DNA of 64,000 bases from Hyphomicrobiales bacterium (GCA_016710435.1 JADJVV010000001.1:868001-932000); one strand, 5' to 3'; positions 8,120 through 16,750 are shown, counted from the first letter of the stretch. The notes: generated by a model not told the origin, from the sequence alone. Translations and numbers: made by a program.

Positions 8120-8911
8120 TCATGTCGATGTGACGGCCGGATCAGCCACGATGATTTCGACTCCCGCCACGCGCAAGGCACTTTCGAGCACGGCATCGGG
8201 TGCGCGGTCCGTGACGAGCCGGTCAATCTTTTCTACGCCACAGACCTGAAAGAGAGCGTTGCGTTGCAGCTTCGATGAATCAGCCACGACCGTCACGTGG
8301 CGAGCTGATTCAATCATGGCGCGGGAGACGTAGGCTTCGTCCGCATTGAAATCCATCATCGCTCCGGTCTGGCCGACGCCGCTGACACCAATCACGGCAT
8401 GGTCCGCGGCCACCTGCTTGATCTGCTCAACAACCTGCGGACCCAGAAGTTCGTAGGCCTCGCCGAAGTACGTACCCCCCAGGAGGTGGATTGGCCCCCG
8501 CTGCTCCGAACCCCAGATTTCATGGGCCACCAGCGTGGAATTGGTGATGACGGTGAACGGCCCACGGCGGGCCAGCTGTTCGGCAAAATAGATTGTGGTC
8601 GTGCCACAGTTGATCAGGATGCTGTCACCGGGGTTGAAGAGCGCGGCGGCAGCCGCGGCAATCCGTTTCTTCTCTTCGCGGGCATTGGCACGCCTTTCGG
8701 CAAGCGGGCTTTCCCTCACCGCCTGTGGCATCTGCATGGCTGTTGCACCGCCATGGATTTTCCGGAGCAAGCCCTGCTCCGACAGCACGCTCAGATCGCG
8801 CCGCACAGTCTCATGGGAGGCCTCCAGCAGATCGGCTAGTTGATCGACTGTGACCCGGCTTTGCGCGTGAACGAGTTCGACAATCCGGCGGTGTCGATAG
8901 GCGGGTTTCAT
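8120..8911 (-). CDS. DeoR/GlpR-family transcriptional repressor
   Basis: 263 residues with the classic layout. The N-terminal winged helix (residues about 1-57) has the recognition segment ASHETVRRDLSVLSEQGLLR followed by KIHGGA. A DeoR-type sugar-phosphate sensor domain follows, with INCGTTTIYFAEQL, LLGGTYFGEAYELLGPQ and VVADSSKL. DeoR proteins usually bind phosphorylated sugars or polyols and repress their own catabolic genes. It sits between the leftward importer operon and the rightward glycerol-1-phosphate dehydrogenase operon. Two palindromes flank it on each side, so it is probably autoregulated and controls both units. Confidence 0.92.
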   Translation of the reverse strand: MKPAYRHRRIVELVHAQSRVTVDQLADLLEASHETVRRDLSVLSEQGLLRKIHGGATAMQMPQAVRESPLAERRANAREEKKRIAAAAAALFNPGDSILINCGTTTIYFAEQLARRGPFTVITNSTLVAHEIWGSEQRGPIHLLGGTYFGEAYELLGPQVVEQIKQVAADHAVIGVSGVGQTGAMMDFNADEAYVSRAMIESARHVTVVADSSKLQRNALFQVCGVEKIDRLVTDRAPDAVLESALRVAGVEIIVADPAVTST

Positions 8912-8924
8912 TGCGAATCCTCAT

Positions 8925-8938
8925 TGACCACTTGGTCA
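8925..8938. promoter_or_regulatory. Operator-like palindrome O3 (TGACCACTTGGTCA)
   Basis: Near-perfect palindrome 14 bases before the DeoR start codon and in the divergent region shared with the glycerol-1-phosphate dehydrogenase operon. Same consensus as O1, O2 and O4. Confidence 0.7.
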
Positions 8939-8954
8939 TTTGGTGACAAAAGAA

Positions 8955-8968
8955 TGACTGATCGGTCA
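8955..8968. promoter_or_regulatory. Operator-like palindrome O4 (TGACTGATCGGTCA)
   Basis: Fourth copy, 30 bases from O3 (again close to three helical turns) and 90 bases before the ATG at 9058. The pairwise spacing on both sides of the repressor gene suggests cooperative binding of repressor oligomers. Confidence 0.7.
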
Positions 8969-9057
8969 ATTCTTGGTCTGGTGATGCTCATAGCCTTCCC
9001 AAAACTGTTCAATCCAGTCAATCCCACCGTGTTTCCCACATCGAGGGGTTTCTCGTC

Positions 9058-10395
9058 ATGCCGGCTGTTCCTCACGTCATTCCGGAGGCGCTCATGACCG
9101 GTGACCGCATGATCGAAGCCCTCCTCGCCGGAGTTTTCCCCGATCCTGAGTCAGGCAAGCCCTTGGGTGTCGGGACACGCAGCCTGGTGATTGAAAAGTC
9201 ACTTGCTGGCCACGAGGGTGAGTTGCTCCGCGCCCTGTCGATGGGCCAGCGCCTCGCCGTGGTGAGCGATGCCAACACCCACGCGGTACTCGGCAAGCGC
9301 GTGGAAAGCAGCCTTGCAGGCAGCAATGCCGTCGACAGCATCATCCTCCCCGGTCATCCTCACCCGGACGACGCAACCGTGGACGTCCTGCGCAAACAGA
9401 CTGCATCCGCCGACGCTCTCGTCGCAGTGGGTTCCGGCACCATCAACGACCTTTGCAAGTATGCCTCTGCGCTCGATGGCAAGCCCTACGCTGTTTTCGC
9501 CACGGCGCCTTCGATGAACGGCTACACCTCCTACAACGCAGCAATCACCGTGCACGGGCACAAGTTGTCGCTTCCGGCTCAAGTGCCGCAGGGCGTGTTC
9601 TTCGACCTCCAGGTCCTCGCCGCCGCGCCGGCGCGCCTCATCCGCGCGGGCCTCGGGGACAGCCTTTGCCGCTGCACCGCACAGGCCGACTGGCTCTTGT
9701 CGCATCTGCTGTTCGGCACGGAATACCGAACCCTGCCCTTCGTCCTGCTGGCCGAGGACGAAGCACCGCTTTTCGACAATGCCGCCGGGCTGCTCGCGGG
9801 CGACCTCACGGTCATGACAAGGCTTGTCCGGACATTGGTCCTGGCGGGATTCGGAACCGCCATTGTGGGCCACAGCCAGCCCGCCAGCCAGAGCGAACAT
9901 CTTGTCAGCCACTACCTCGACATGTTCGAAAAGCCCACCCGGCCGCTCGTCTATCACGGTGAACAGGTCGGCGTGACCACCCTCTCGATGGCCCGGCTGC
10001 AATCCCGCATGCTCGATGCTCCACCCAGCCTTTCCCCCGACGCAACAACCGAAGCTGATTTGGTGAAACGCTATGGCGAGGCCCTGGGAAAGTCATGCTG
10101 GAAAGAATTGTCGAAGAAGCAGATCACGGCGGAGAAGGCCGAGGAACTGAACAGCATTGTGAAAAAGGACTGGCCGAGCATCAGCGCGCGTCTGGAACAG
10201 GTCATGCTCCCTCCTGACTATCTCAAGAAAGTCCTGATCGCCGCAGGCGCGCCCGTCACGCCGGAAGAGATTCACCTCAGCCGCAACGATTACGAAACCG
10301 CGTTGAACAACTGTCGTGAAATCCGCAATCGCTTCACCGTGCTTGATCTGGCCGCCGGCGCCAAGCGGCTTTCGCAACTCATCCCCACACTCTAG
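9058..10395 (+). CDS. egsA: sn-glycerol-1-phosphate dehydrogenase (AraM/EgsA family)
   Basis: 445 residues of the iron-containing alcohol dehydrogenase superfamily. The family-specific motifs are present: VAVGSGTINDLCKYAS for dinucleotide binding, APSMNGYTS, and the metal ligands Asp in AGLGDSLCR, His in GHSQPASQSEH and His in VYHGEQVG. This enzyme interconverts dihydroxyacetone phosphate and sn-glycerol 1-phosphate with NAD(P)H. That stereoisomer is used in archaeal lipids and is rare in bacteria (Bacillus AraM makes it). The ATG at 9058 has GAGGGG upstream; an alternative ATG at 9094 also has a good GGAGG, giving 433 residues. Here, in a repressor-controlled catabolic unit with a kinase, the oxidising direction (glycerol 1-phosphate consumption) is the more natural reading, but this is inference. 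Confidence 0.88.
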   Translation: MPAVPHVIPEALMTGDRMIEALLAGVFPDPESGKPLGVGTRSLVIEKSLAGHEGELLRALSMGQRLAVVSDANTHAVLGKRVESSLAGSNAVDSIILPGHPHPDDATVDVLRKQTASADALVAVGSGTINDLCKYASALDGKPYAVFATAPSMNGYTSYNAAITVHGHKLSLPAQVPQGVFFDLQVLAAAPARLIRAGLGDSLCRCTAQADWLLSHLLFGTEYRTLPFVLLAEDEAPLFDNAAGLLAGDLTVMTRLVRTLVLAGFGTAIVGHSQPASQSEHLVSHYLDMFEKPTRPLVYHGEQVGVTTLSMARLQSRMLDAPPSLSPDATTEADLVKRYGEALGKSCWKELSKKQITAEKAEELNSIVKKDWPSISARLEQVMLPPDYLKKVLIAAGAPVTPEEIHLSRNDYETALNNCREIRNRFTVLDLAAGAKRLSQLIPTL

Positions 10396-10405
10396 GGAGT
10401 TACCG

Positions 10406-11089
10406 ATGGACTTCATCTTCATGCTCACCCGGCAGGACAGGACGATCACGGATTGCCTGCGCCTCTACGACGAGATCAGGCCGGCCGGATTGAAACATGT
10501 GGGTTTCAAGGATGTCGGCGTCGACAGGGAAACGCTTGCGAAGCTCGCCGGGCGCATTCGTGCTGACGGTGCCATCGCATATATGGAAGTTGTCTCCACC
10601 TCACCGGACGATGCGCTCCGCTCAGCCAAGACGGCCGTGGACCTGGGAGTCGACCGCCTGCTCGGCGGTACCGATGTGGATGAGATCATGAAGATCACAA
10701 AGGGATCAGCAACGTCTTACTTTCCTTTCCCCGGATTTCCGCAGGGGCACCCGACGAAACTTGGCGGCAAGCCTGCCGACATCACCAACCATTGCCGCAG
10801 TTTCATGGATCGGGGCTGCGCGGGTTGCGACATTCTCGCCTACCGTGCAACAGAGTCGGACCCCATCGAACTGGTCAAGGCGGCCCGCGCCGGGCTGGGC
10901 AAAGGCTCCCTTATCGTGGCGGGATCAATCAACTCCCTCTCCCGCATCTCGGATATTGCACGGGCCGGTGCCGATGCCTTCACCATTGGATCTGCAGTCT
11001 TCGATGGCACCTATGTGGCGAATGCGGGATCCATCACCACACAGCTTGAAGCCGTGATCGCCGATTGCAAAAAAGTCATGGTGGCCTGA
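10406..11089 (+). CDS. Phosphate-binding (beta/alpha)8-barrel protein of unassigned reaction
   Basis: 227 residues from the ATG at 10406 (AGGGAG upstream), ten bases after the dehydrogenase stop. The chain reads as a small TIM barrel: an N-terminal FIFMLTRQDRTI, strands HVGFKDVGVD, AYMEVVST, VDRLLGGTDVD, then DILAYRATESDP. At the C-terminus, SLIVAGSINSLSRI followed by AGADAFTIGSAVFDG is the standard phosphate-binding pair of barrels such as HisA, KDPG-aldolase and PcrB-like proteins. I do not recognise a characterised family with confidence. A lyase/aldolase or epimerase acting on a phosphorylated intermediate is the most likely class. Its place between a glycerol-1-phosphate dehydrogenase and an FGGY kinase ties it to that pathway. 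Confidence 0.75.
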   Translation: MDFIFMLTRQDRTITDCLRLYDEIRPAGLKHVGFKDVGVDRETLAKLAGRIRADGAIAYMEVVSTSPDDALRSAKTAVDLGVDRLLGGTDVDEIMKITKGSATSYFPFPGFPQGHPTKLGGKPADITNHCRSFMDRGCAGCDILAYRATESDPIELVKAARAGLGKGSLIVAGSINSLSRISDIARAGADAFTIGSAVFDGTYVANAGSITTQLEAVIADCKKVMVA

Positions 11090-11138
11090 TACAGAATGCC
11101 GGGCTGCCGCAAGTCCCGTGAACAGAGAGCGGTGTCAC

Positions 11139-12599
11139 ATGTTCCTCGGTGTCGATATCGGAAGCCAATCCGTAAAGGCACTTGTTGTCGACCGCTCATT
11201 CGCGCCCCGCGGCCAAGGCAGCGTCCCCCTGAGTTTTGCTGCAGGGCCGGACAATGTGGTAGAGCAGGATCCGCAGACATGGCTGGATGCGCTCAAGCCC
11301 GCAATCGCTGCCGCCCTGGCAGAGGCCGGTGTTTCCGCCAACAGCATCATGGCGATGGGCGTTGGTGGGCAACTCGATGGTTGTGTGCCTGTGGACACAT
11401 CCTGCACGGCGCTCCATCCCTGCATGACCTGGATGGACCGGAGGGCCACGAAGGAAGCAGACCTCATTCCGGAAGATGTCATTCTTCAGCGTTGCGGCAT
11501 CATCCGCGATGCAACGCACATGGCGCCGAAAATCGCCTGGCTGCGCGACAAGATGCCCGAGGTTGTCCGAAGAACGGCCTGCTTCCACCAGCCGGTGAGC
11601 TTTGTCGTCCAGCATCTGACCGGTGTGGCCGTGATGGACCGTGCACTCGCCTCGACCACGATGCTGTACGACCTCGCGGAAAAGGATTGGGCCGACGATC
11701 TTCTCTCAGCCTTCGGTGCGGATCGAGCGCACCTTCCCGCCCTCCGCAGCATGGAAGATTGCGCGGGGCGCCTCAGCGAAAATGGCGCACGCCTCACCGG
11801 GCTGCATCGTGGAGTGAAGGTTGCCGTCGGAACCGGAGATGATTTCACCAATGCCATCGGTGCCGGATTGCTGTCCCCCGGTGTAATGCTTTGCCAGATC
11901 GGAACAGGAGAGGTGGTTGGCGCGCTGCATCCCGTGCAAGTCGTGGACGATCAGCGGCTGGTGGAGACGCACAGCTTCACGGGTGGACATTTTTTCATCG
12001 AGAACCCGGGTTGGTTGAGCGGTGGGGCAATCTCATGGCTCCTCAAACTGCTCAGGCTCAACGGAGTGAATGAATTGAACGAACTTGCTGCCTCCGTGCC
12101 GCCGGGCGCAGGCGGCGTGGTTTTCGTGCCCGCACTCACGGGAGCCATGGCGCCAGAATGGAATGCTGATGTCCATGCCTGCTTCCACAATCTCCGCGCC
12201 CATCACGGAGCTGCCCATCTGGCGAGAGCGGTGCTGGAGGGTACGGCCTTCGCCATGCACGACGTGCAGCTTCGCCTTGCTGGCATGGGGATCAGCTTCG
12301 ACAGCATCAGGCTTGCGGGCGGTGGCGCATCGAGCAAACTCTGGGCCCAGATCAGGGCAGACGTGGCACAGTTGCCCGTGCAAATCTGTAACGTGAAGGA
12401 TGCCTCACCTCTCGGGGCCGCGATTCTCGCAGCTGTTTCGGCTGGAGAATTGCCATCCATCAGCGCCGCAGAGCCACTCCTCAACAAGGACACCGCTTGG
12501 ATCATGCCAACGCCCGCGCTTGCGCAGGCCTATCGCGATGCGCACCGCAACTACCTTTCCCTGTACTCACACCTGAAAAGCATGGCGTCGGGCTGCTGA
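11139..12599 (+). CDS. FGGY-family carbohydrate kinase
   Basis: 486 residues from the ATG at 11139; the frame is also open from a GTG at 11118, but the fold begins right at MFLGVDIGSQSVKAL, the N-terminal ATP-binding Asp-Gly-Ser motif. Further landmarks are MGVGGQLDGCVPVD, CMTWMDRRA, VGTGDDFTNAIGAG (catalytic Asp region) and LAGGGASSKLWAQIRADV, the FGGY C-terminal signature. Xylulokinase-like length. It phosphorylates a sugar or polyol in the cytoplasm; whether the substrate is a tetrulose, pentulose or polyol cannot be read from sequence. It ends the rightward operon and converges with the second importer six bases away. Confidence 0.9.
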   Translation: MFLGVDIGSQSVKALVVDRSFAPRGQGSVPLSFAAGPDNVVEQDPQTWLDALKPAIAAALAEAGVSANSIMAMGVGGQLDGCVPVDTSCTALHPCMTWMDRRATKEADLIPEDVILQRCGIIRDATHMAPKIAWLRDKMPEVVRRTACFHQPVSFVVQHLTGVAVMDRALASTTMLYDLAEKDWADDLLSAFGADRAHLPALRSMEDCAGRLSENGARLTGLHRGVKVAVGTGDDFTNAIGAGLLSPGVMLCQIGTGEVVGALHPVQVVDDQRLVETHSFTGGHFFIENPGWLSGGAISWLLKLLRLNGVNELNELAASVPPGAGGVVFVPALTGAMAPEWNADVHACFHNLRAHHGAAHLARAVLEGTAFAMHDVQLRLAGMGISFDSIRLAGGGASSKLWAQIRADVAQLPVQICNVKDASPLGAAILAAVSAGELPSISAAEPLLNKDTAWIMPTPALAQAYRDAHRNYLSLYSHLKSMASGC

Positions 12600-12605
12600 T
12601 CGCCC

Positions 12606-13427
12606 TCACGTGCCGCGATAGCCGAACTTCACGATACCGGTGCGAATCAGAACATACATGGCGGCGAAGACCGCAAAGACGAGTGCGTTCGTCATTGCAG
12701 CGATGGCAAAAAGCTCTGGCCCAAGACCGAAACGCAATGATCCCCAGGCAACCGATGGAAGCGTGGGAATGGCACCAAGATTGTAGAATGAGATTTCCAG
12801 ATTGTTGAACGCAAGAATGAAGCTGATGAGAAATGCTCCGAAGATGCTGGGCCAGATGGTAGGCAGGGTGACTTCCCAGAAGCAGCGCAGCGGCCGCGCC
12901 CCGAACACCATGGCGGCATCATCCATTTGCCAGTCGTAACGCACGAGTTGCGAGAGAATGATGAGAAAGGAAAATGCCACCCCCTCGACGGCATTGGCCG
13001 CGATGGCCGACATGATATTGCCCGAAAGACCCAGGACCCGCGCGTTGAAGGCGAGCGATGAAATGCCAATGAGAAGTTCCGCCACAAACAGCGGAGACAG
13101 AAAGACGATGAACAACGCCGTGCGCATGCGCGTGGGATAGCGGAGCAGGCCAATGACCGCGGCTGTCGCAATTGTTGTGGAGAGGATTCCGCTGCCTATG
13201 CCGATCTTGAGACTGTTGAGAAAGGCATCCCTGTAGAGTGAATTGTCGAAGACGTTGAGATAGGCTTGGAGGGTGAAATCGGGCGGAAATGGCCAGACGA
13301 TGTCCACCGAGAAGGACGCATAGACGACATAGGCGATCGGCGAATAGAGGAATACATACAGGAGGCAGAGCGCCGCCATCATCACCCATTTGCGCAACTC
13401 GCCCCGCTCGAACACGTTCTCCGTCAT
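12606..13427 (-). CDS. ABC transporter permease (PotC-like)
   Basis: 273 residues starting at the ATG at 13427 (MTENVFERGELRK), which overlaps the upstream permease stop by 4 bases. Hydrophobic segments begin VMMAALCLLYVFLYSPIAYV; the EAA-like cytoplasmic loop is at DDAAMVFGARPLRCFWEVTL. It belongs to the polyamine/opine-type permease subfamily and is the last gene of the second importer operon (16652 to 12606). Confidence 0.92.
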   Translation of the reverse strand: MTENVFERGELRKWVMMAALCLLYVFLYSPIAYVVYASFSVDIVWPFPPDFTLQAYLNVFDNSLYRDAFLNSLKIGIGSGILSTTIATAAVIGLLRYPTRMRTALFIVFLSPLFVAELLIGISSLAFNARVLGLSGNIMSAIAANAVEGVAFSFLIILSQLVRYDWQMDDAAMVFGARPLRCFWEVTLPTIWPSIFGAFLISFILAFNNLEISFYNLGAIPTLPSVAWGSLRFGLGPELFAIAAMTNALVFAVFAAMYVLIRTGIVKFGYRGT

Positions 13428-14326
13428 TGTCTTGATCCCGTGAAACCGCTGCGGCGCGGATTGACACTGAATCCCATGAGCACGACCACGGCACATGACG
13501 CGATGAAGAGCACCACACTCATGGCGGACCCCAAAGCCCATGTTCCGGTTTCACCGAACTGCTGACCGAGGCTCATGCCGAAGGAAGTCGAGCGGGGGCC
13601 GCCCAGGAAACGCGGCGTCACGGCGGAGGCGAGGCAAGGGATGAAGACGAGGATCAGCCCGATGGCGGTGCCGATCCAGTTCAAGGGCCAGGTGACTTCG
13701 ATGAAGGCGCGGACCGGCCCTGCTCCGTTGATCTTTGCGGTCTCAAGAAGGGCAAAATCGAAATTGACCAGCGACAGATAGACGGCTGTCACCATGAAGG
13801 GCATGAAGAGATAGACGTGCCCCAGAGTTGCGGCAACCGGCGTGTACATCAGCGCCTGGATGGGATCGAGACCGATCATGCCCAGTCCCATGTTGATCAG
13901 GCCACCCGGACCCAGGATGCCCTGAAGTGCCGCAATGCGCAGAATGACGCCGGTGAAGAACGGGGCTGCGAGCAGCAAGACCAACAGCAGACGATAGCGT
14001 CCGCCGTGGCGGGCAATGAAATAGGCGACAGGCCACGCGTAGACGAGGCAAACAAACGAGGTGACGGCAGCACCTGCAATCGACCGCAACAGAAAGACCC
14101 GATAGGCGGGCTCGCGGAAAAGAACCCTGTAGTTGTCGAGGTTCCAGTCCATGAAGAGTTCGTAGCTTTCGGTCTTCCAGAAGCTGAAGACCACGACCGC
14201 GAGAAGCGGCAGCAACAACGTACAGATGATGAAGACCACGCCCGGCGCAACAAGCAACACCGCTGGGGGGATCCTCGGCCCTGAACCCGCCCTTTGCCGC
14301 ACCAGCGGGATGTCAGCCGTTGTCAC
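13424..14326 (-). CDS. ABC transporter permease (PotB-like)
   Basis: 300 residues with an N-terminal cytoplasmic tail (MTTADIPLVRQRAGSG), then a first helix LLVAPGVVFIICTLLLPLLA and about five more. The EAA loop is around ETAKINGAGPVRAFIEVTWP. It forms the channel with the PotC-like permease and overlaps the ATPase gene by 14 bases and the following permease by 4, so translation is coupled. Confidence 0.92.
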   Translation of the reverse strand: MTTADIPLVRQRAGSGPRIPPAVLLVAPGVVFIICTLLLPLLAVVVFSFWKTESYELFMDWNLDNYRVLFREPAYRVFLLRSIAGAAVTSFVCLVYAWPVAYFIARHGGRYRLLLVLLLAAPFFTGVILRIAALQGILGPGGLINMGLGMIGLDPIQALMYTPVAATLGHVYLFMPFMVTAVYLSLVNFDFALLETAKINGAGPVRAFIEVTWPLNWIGTAIGLILVFIPCLASAVTPRFLGGPRSTSFGMSLGQQFGETGTWALGSAMSVVLFIASCAVVVLMGFSVNPRRSGFTGSRQ

Positions 14327-15446
14327 GGAAACATATCCCGGCCCCCTGGGGCCATTCGGCGATGACGCTTTGCCCGATCCTCGCGTCGGTCTCTCTCAGT
14401 GACCCGCTGGCCACCAGTTCGCAGCCATTATCAAGCTCGAGAATGAAATTGGCGGTCTGACCCTTGAAGATGATGTCGCGCAACTTGCCAGCGATCATGT
14501 TCTGGCTTTTTCGGTCCGGAGCCGCCTTGCGCTGGCCTGTCACTTTGACGTCTTCATACTTGATTGAATAACGCACCGCATCACCCCTGTTGAAGGAGCC
14601 CTTCCCCGGAACGGTGAGCTTGTGACCATGCCAGTCGATCACCAGCATGTCGCCACGCGCCTCCGTCACGGTTGCAGGCAGGTGGTTTGATTGTCCCACG
14701 AAGGAGGCGACGAAGGACGTGGCGGGCCGCTGGTAGACTTCGACCCGCGGCGCCACCTGTTCAAAGACGCCATTGCGCATGACGGCGATCCTGTCGCTCA
14801 TCGTCAAGGCTTCTTCCTGATTGTGGGTGACATAGATGAAGGGGATGGCCAGTTCCTTCTGGTAGCGGCGGATTTCAACTTCCATCTCGGCGCGGAGTTC
14901 CCGGTCGAGATTGGCCAGCGGTTCATCCAGCAGGAGCAGCGTGGGCCGTGAGATCAGTCCGCGGGCCAGGGAAACGCGTTGCTGTTGCCCGCCCGAAAGC
15001 TGGCTGGGATAACGTTCCTCGAGTCCTTTCAACTTCAAGAGACCCAGTGCCCACGCCAGCCGCTCTCCGCACTCCACCTTTCCGATGTGTTGCATGCGCA
15101 GCGGGAAGATGATGTTTTCCGCTACCGTCTTGTGGGGGAAGAGCAGGAAGTTCTGGAACACCATGCCGATCCTGCGGCGATAGGGCGGCAGGCGTGTGAC
15201 ATCCGTTCCGCCCACCATCACCGCGCCGCGGTCCGGCAACTCCAGCCCGGCAATGATGCGGAGCAACGTCGTCTTCCCGGAACCGCTGGGCCCCAGAAGC
15301 GAAAGAAACTCGTCCTGCCTTACGGAAAGTTCAATCCCATCCACGGCACGCACTGGTCCGAAGTGCTTGCTGATGCCATTGAGAGAAAGCGAGGCGGGCG
15401 GCGCCGCCTGCCTCACATCTCCTGCGGTCTGGTCCAGGCCCCTCAT
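14313..15446 (-). CDS. ABC transporter ATP-binding protein (PotA-like)
   Basis: 377 residues: Walker A LGPSGSGKTT, Q-loop VFQNFLLFPHKTVAEN, signature LSGGQQQRVSLARGL, Walker B LLLLDEPLANLD, H-loop YVTHNQEEALTMSD, and a C-terminal TOBE domain with TVPGKGSFNRGDAVR. It energises the second importer. The ATPase is distinct from the one at 4064-5086, so the window holds two complete and separate importers of the same superfamily. Confidence 0.94.
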   Translation of the reverse strand: MRGLDQTAGDVRQAAPPASLSLNGISKHFGPVRAVDGIELSVRQDEFLSLLGPSGSGKTTLLRIIAGLELPDRGAVMVGGTDVTRLPPYRRRIGMVFQNFLLFPHKTVAENIIFPLRMQHIGKVECGERLAWALGLLKLKGLEERYPSQLSGGQQQRVSLARGLISRPTLLLLDEPLANLDRELRAEMEVEIRRYQKELAIPFIYVTHNQEEALTMSDRIAVMRNGVFEQVAPRVEVYQRPATSFVASFVGQSNHLPATVTEARGDMLVIDWHGHKLTVPGKGSFNRGDAVRYSIKYEDVKVTGQRKAAPDRKSQNMIAGKLRDIIFKGQTANFILELDNGCELVASGSLRETDARIGQSVIAEWPQGAGICFRDNG

Positions 15447-15467
15447 GCTGCCACGTGCGCAGCAGGA

Positions 15468-16652
15468 TCAGGATGCTTCAACGTCCGACCAGATCCTCTC
15501 CCATTTCTCGGGGGAAGAGGGCTGGTCAAACATATGGAGCTGGCTTGCCTCGGCGCTTCTGCTCTGGAAGTAGAGTTCGGATTCGTCGGGCGTAAGGATG
15601 GACCGCACATCGACCACTCCTCCATAACCGGTGGAACGCACGACCCTTGCATAGTTCTCTTTTTGAAGGAACAGGTTGATCCAGGCATGGGCAAGGTCGG
15701 TACGCTCCGGATCCGCTTCGGAACTGATCATCCACGTATCGACCCAACCGAGGCCGCCCTCCTTCGGCTTCAGCACGTGCTGGACCTCGAACGGGAGTTT
15801 TCCATCGCGCTTCAGCACGGTGAGGTGGCGGTAGGTTTCGGCGAATTCCGGCGCAGCCCACACGGAGTTTGCGCGCATCAGGCGGTCGAGTGAATCGTAA
15901 TCCTGGTAGCGCGTCAGCAACAGCTTCTTCTGCTCGATGAGGAGCCGCTTCGTCTCATCCAGTTCGGTATCGGTGAGCTGGTAGGGGTTGAACGGTTTCC
16001 CGTCGGGCCTGGGCTGGTCCTTCGTCCCCAGCCGCGTCGCAGCGAGGATCCCCATCAGCGCGATGTTTTCTTCAAACCGTGAGTTTGTGGCGAAGTGGCC
16101 GCCGTACTTGCTGTTCAGGAGCAGATCGATCGAGCCCACGTCTTCGGGCGCGATGGCACTCGTGTTGACGGTGATGCCGTAGCCGCCCCAGCAATTGGGT
16201 GCCGCAACATTGTTCTTGCCCTCCTCATCAGCCAGCAGCTTGAAACTGCTTGGCAGGAAATCGGGGAAGACACCGCTCATGTTGGGAATCTTTGAATAGT
16301 CCACCGCCTTCGTAAGTCCCTGGCGGAAATAAAGGCGGGGCCAGAAGCCGTCGGCCATCACCATGTCGAAGTCTTTGGTGCCGCCGACCTTGAGCTTGTT
16401 GAAGGCTTCGGAATTGCCATCGAAGAAAGTGGGTGCGAACTTGGCACCTGTGGTTTTCTCGAATTCGTCGACGATTTCCTTGATGGCATAGGGCTGCCAC
16501 ATGAGGAGCCGCAAGGTGGGCGTGGCCGCCCGCGCACGCCCGATGAACGGCGCAAAAGGTCCGGCGGCGACAGCGCCGAGTGTTGCCGCCCCGGTCGTGA
16601 GGAGGTGACGGCGATTGAGTGAATTCAAGCGTCCTTTCAGTGCCTTGGGCAT
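15468..16652 (-). CDS. ABC transporter substrate-binding protein (PotD-like), Tat signal
   Basis: 394 residues. The ATG at 16652 is preceded by AAGGAG. The N-terminus has a twin-arginine motif, NRRHLLTTGAA, a hydrophobic stretch and an ARA-A cleavage site near residue 42, so export by Tat is likely. The mature protein (TLRLLMWQPYAIKEIVDEFE, then FDMVMADGFWPRLYFRQGL) is typical of spermidine/putrescine-type periplasmic binding proteins. It is the first gene of the second importer operon, divergent from the DeoR-family gene at 16798. The ligand could be a polyamine or an unrelated polar compound; the neighbouring sugar genes favour the latter. Confidence 0.9.
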   Translation of the reverse strand: MPKALKGRLNSLNRRHLLTTGAATLGAVAAGPFAPFIGRARAATPTLRLLMWQPYAIKEIVDEFEKTTGAKFAPTFFDGNSEAFNKLKVGGTKDFDMVMADGFWPRLYFRQGLTKAVDYSKIPNMSGVFPDFLPSSFKLLADEEGKNNVAAPNCWGGYGITVNTSAIAPEDVGSIDLLLNSKYGGHFATNSRFEENIALMGILAATRLGTKDQPRPDGKPFNPYQLTDTELDETKRLLIEQKKLLLTRYQDYDSLDRLMRANSVWAAPEFAETYRHLTVLKRDGKLPFEVQHVLKPKEGGLGWVDTWMISSEADPERTDLAHAWINLFLQKENYARVVRSTGYGGVVDVRSILTPDESELYFQSRSAEASQLHMFDQPSSPEKWERIWSDVEAS

Positions 16653-16710
16653 GTCTCAGCTCCTTCCCTGTGTTGAATTCTTCTTTTTCAGTTCAAAAGA
16701 CATACAACAA

Positions 16711-16750
16711 TATTGCTACCAATTGCAAGATAATGCTATAAAGTGCAAAA
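16711..16750. promoter_or_regulatory. Divergent control region with 10-bp phased TGC motifs
   Basis: Between the divergent importer and DeoR genes an AT-rich stretch carries NTGC tetramers starting at 16713, 16723, 16733 and 16743, exactly ten bases apart (TTGC, TTGC, ATGC, GTGC). One of them is part of TTGCAA at 16723-16728. Helical phasing in a shared promoter region next to a repressor gene suggests an operator for that DeoR protein. Inferred; no classical -35/-10 pair could be assigned with confidence. Confidence 0.4.

Noticed and set aside
9058..10395. Transfer of the G1P dehydrogenase from archaea
   Set aside because: The family exists in bacteria (AraM), and base composition matches the neighbours; nothing in the sequence shows recent archaeal origin.
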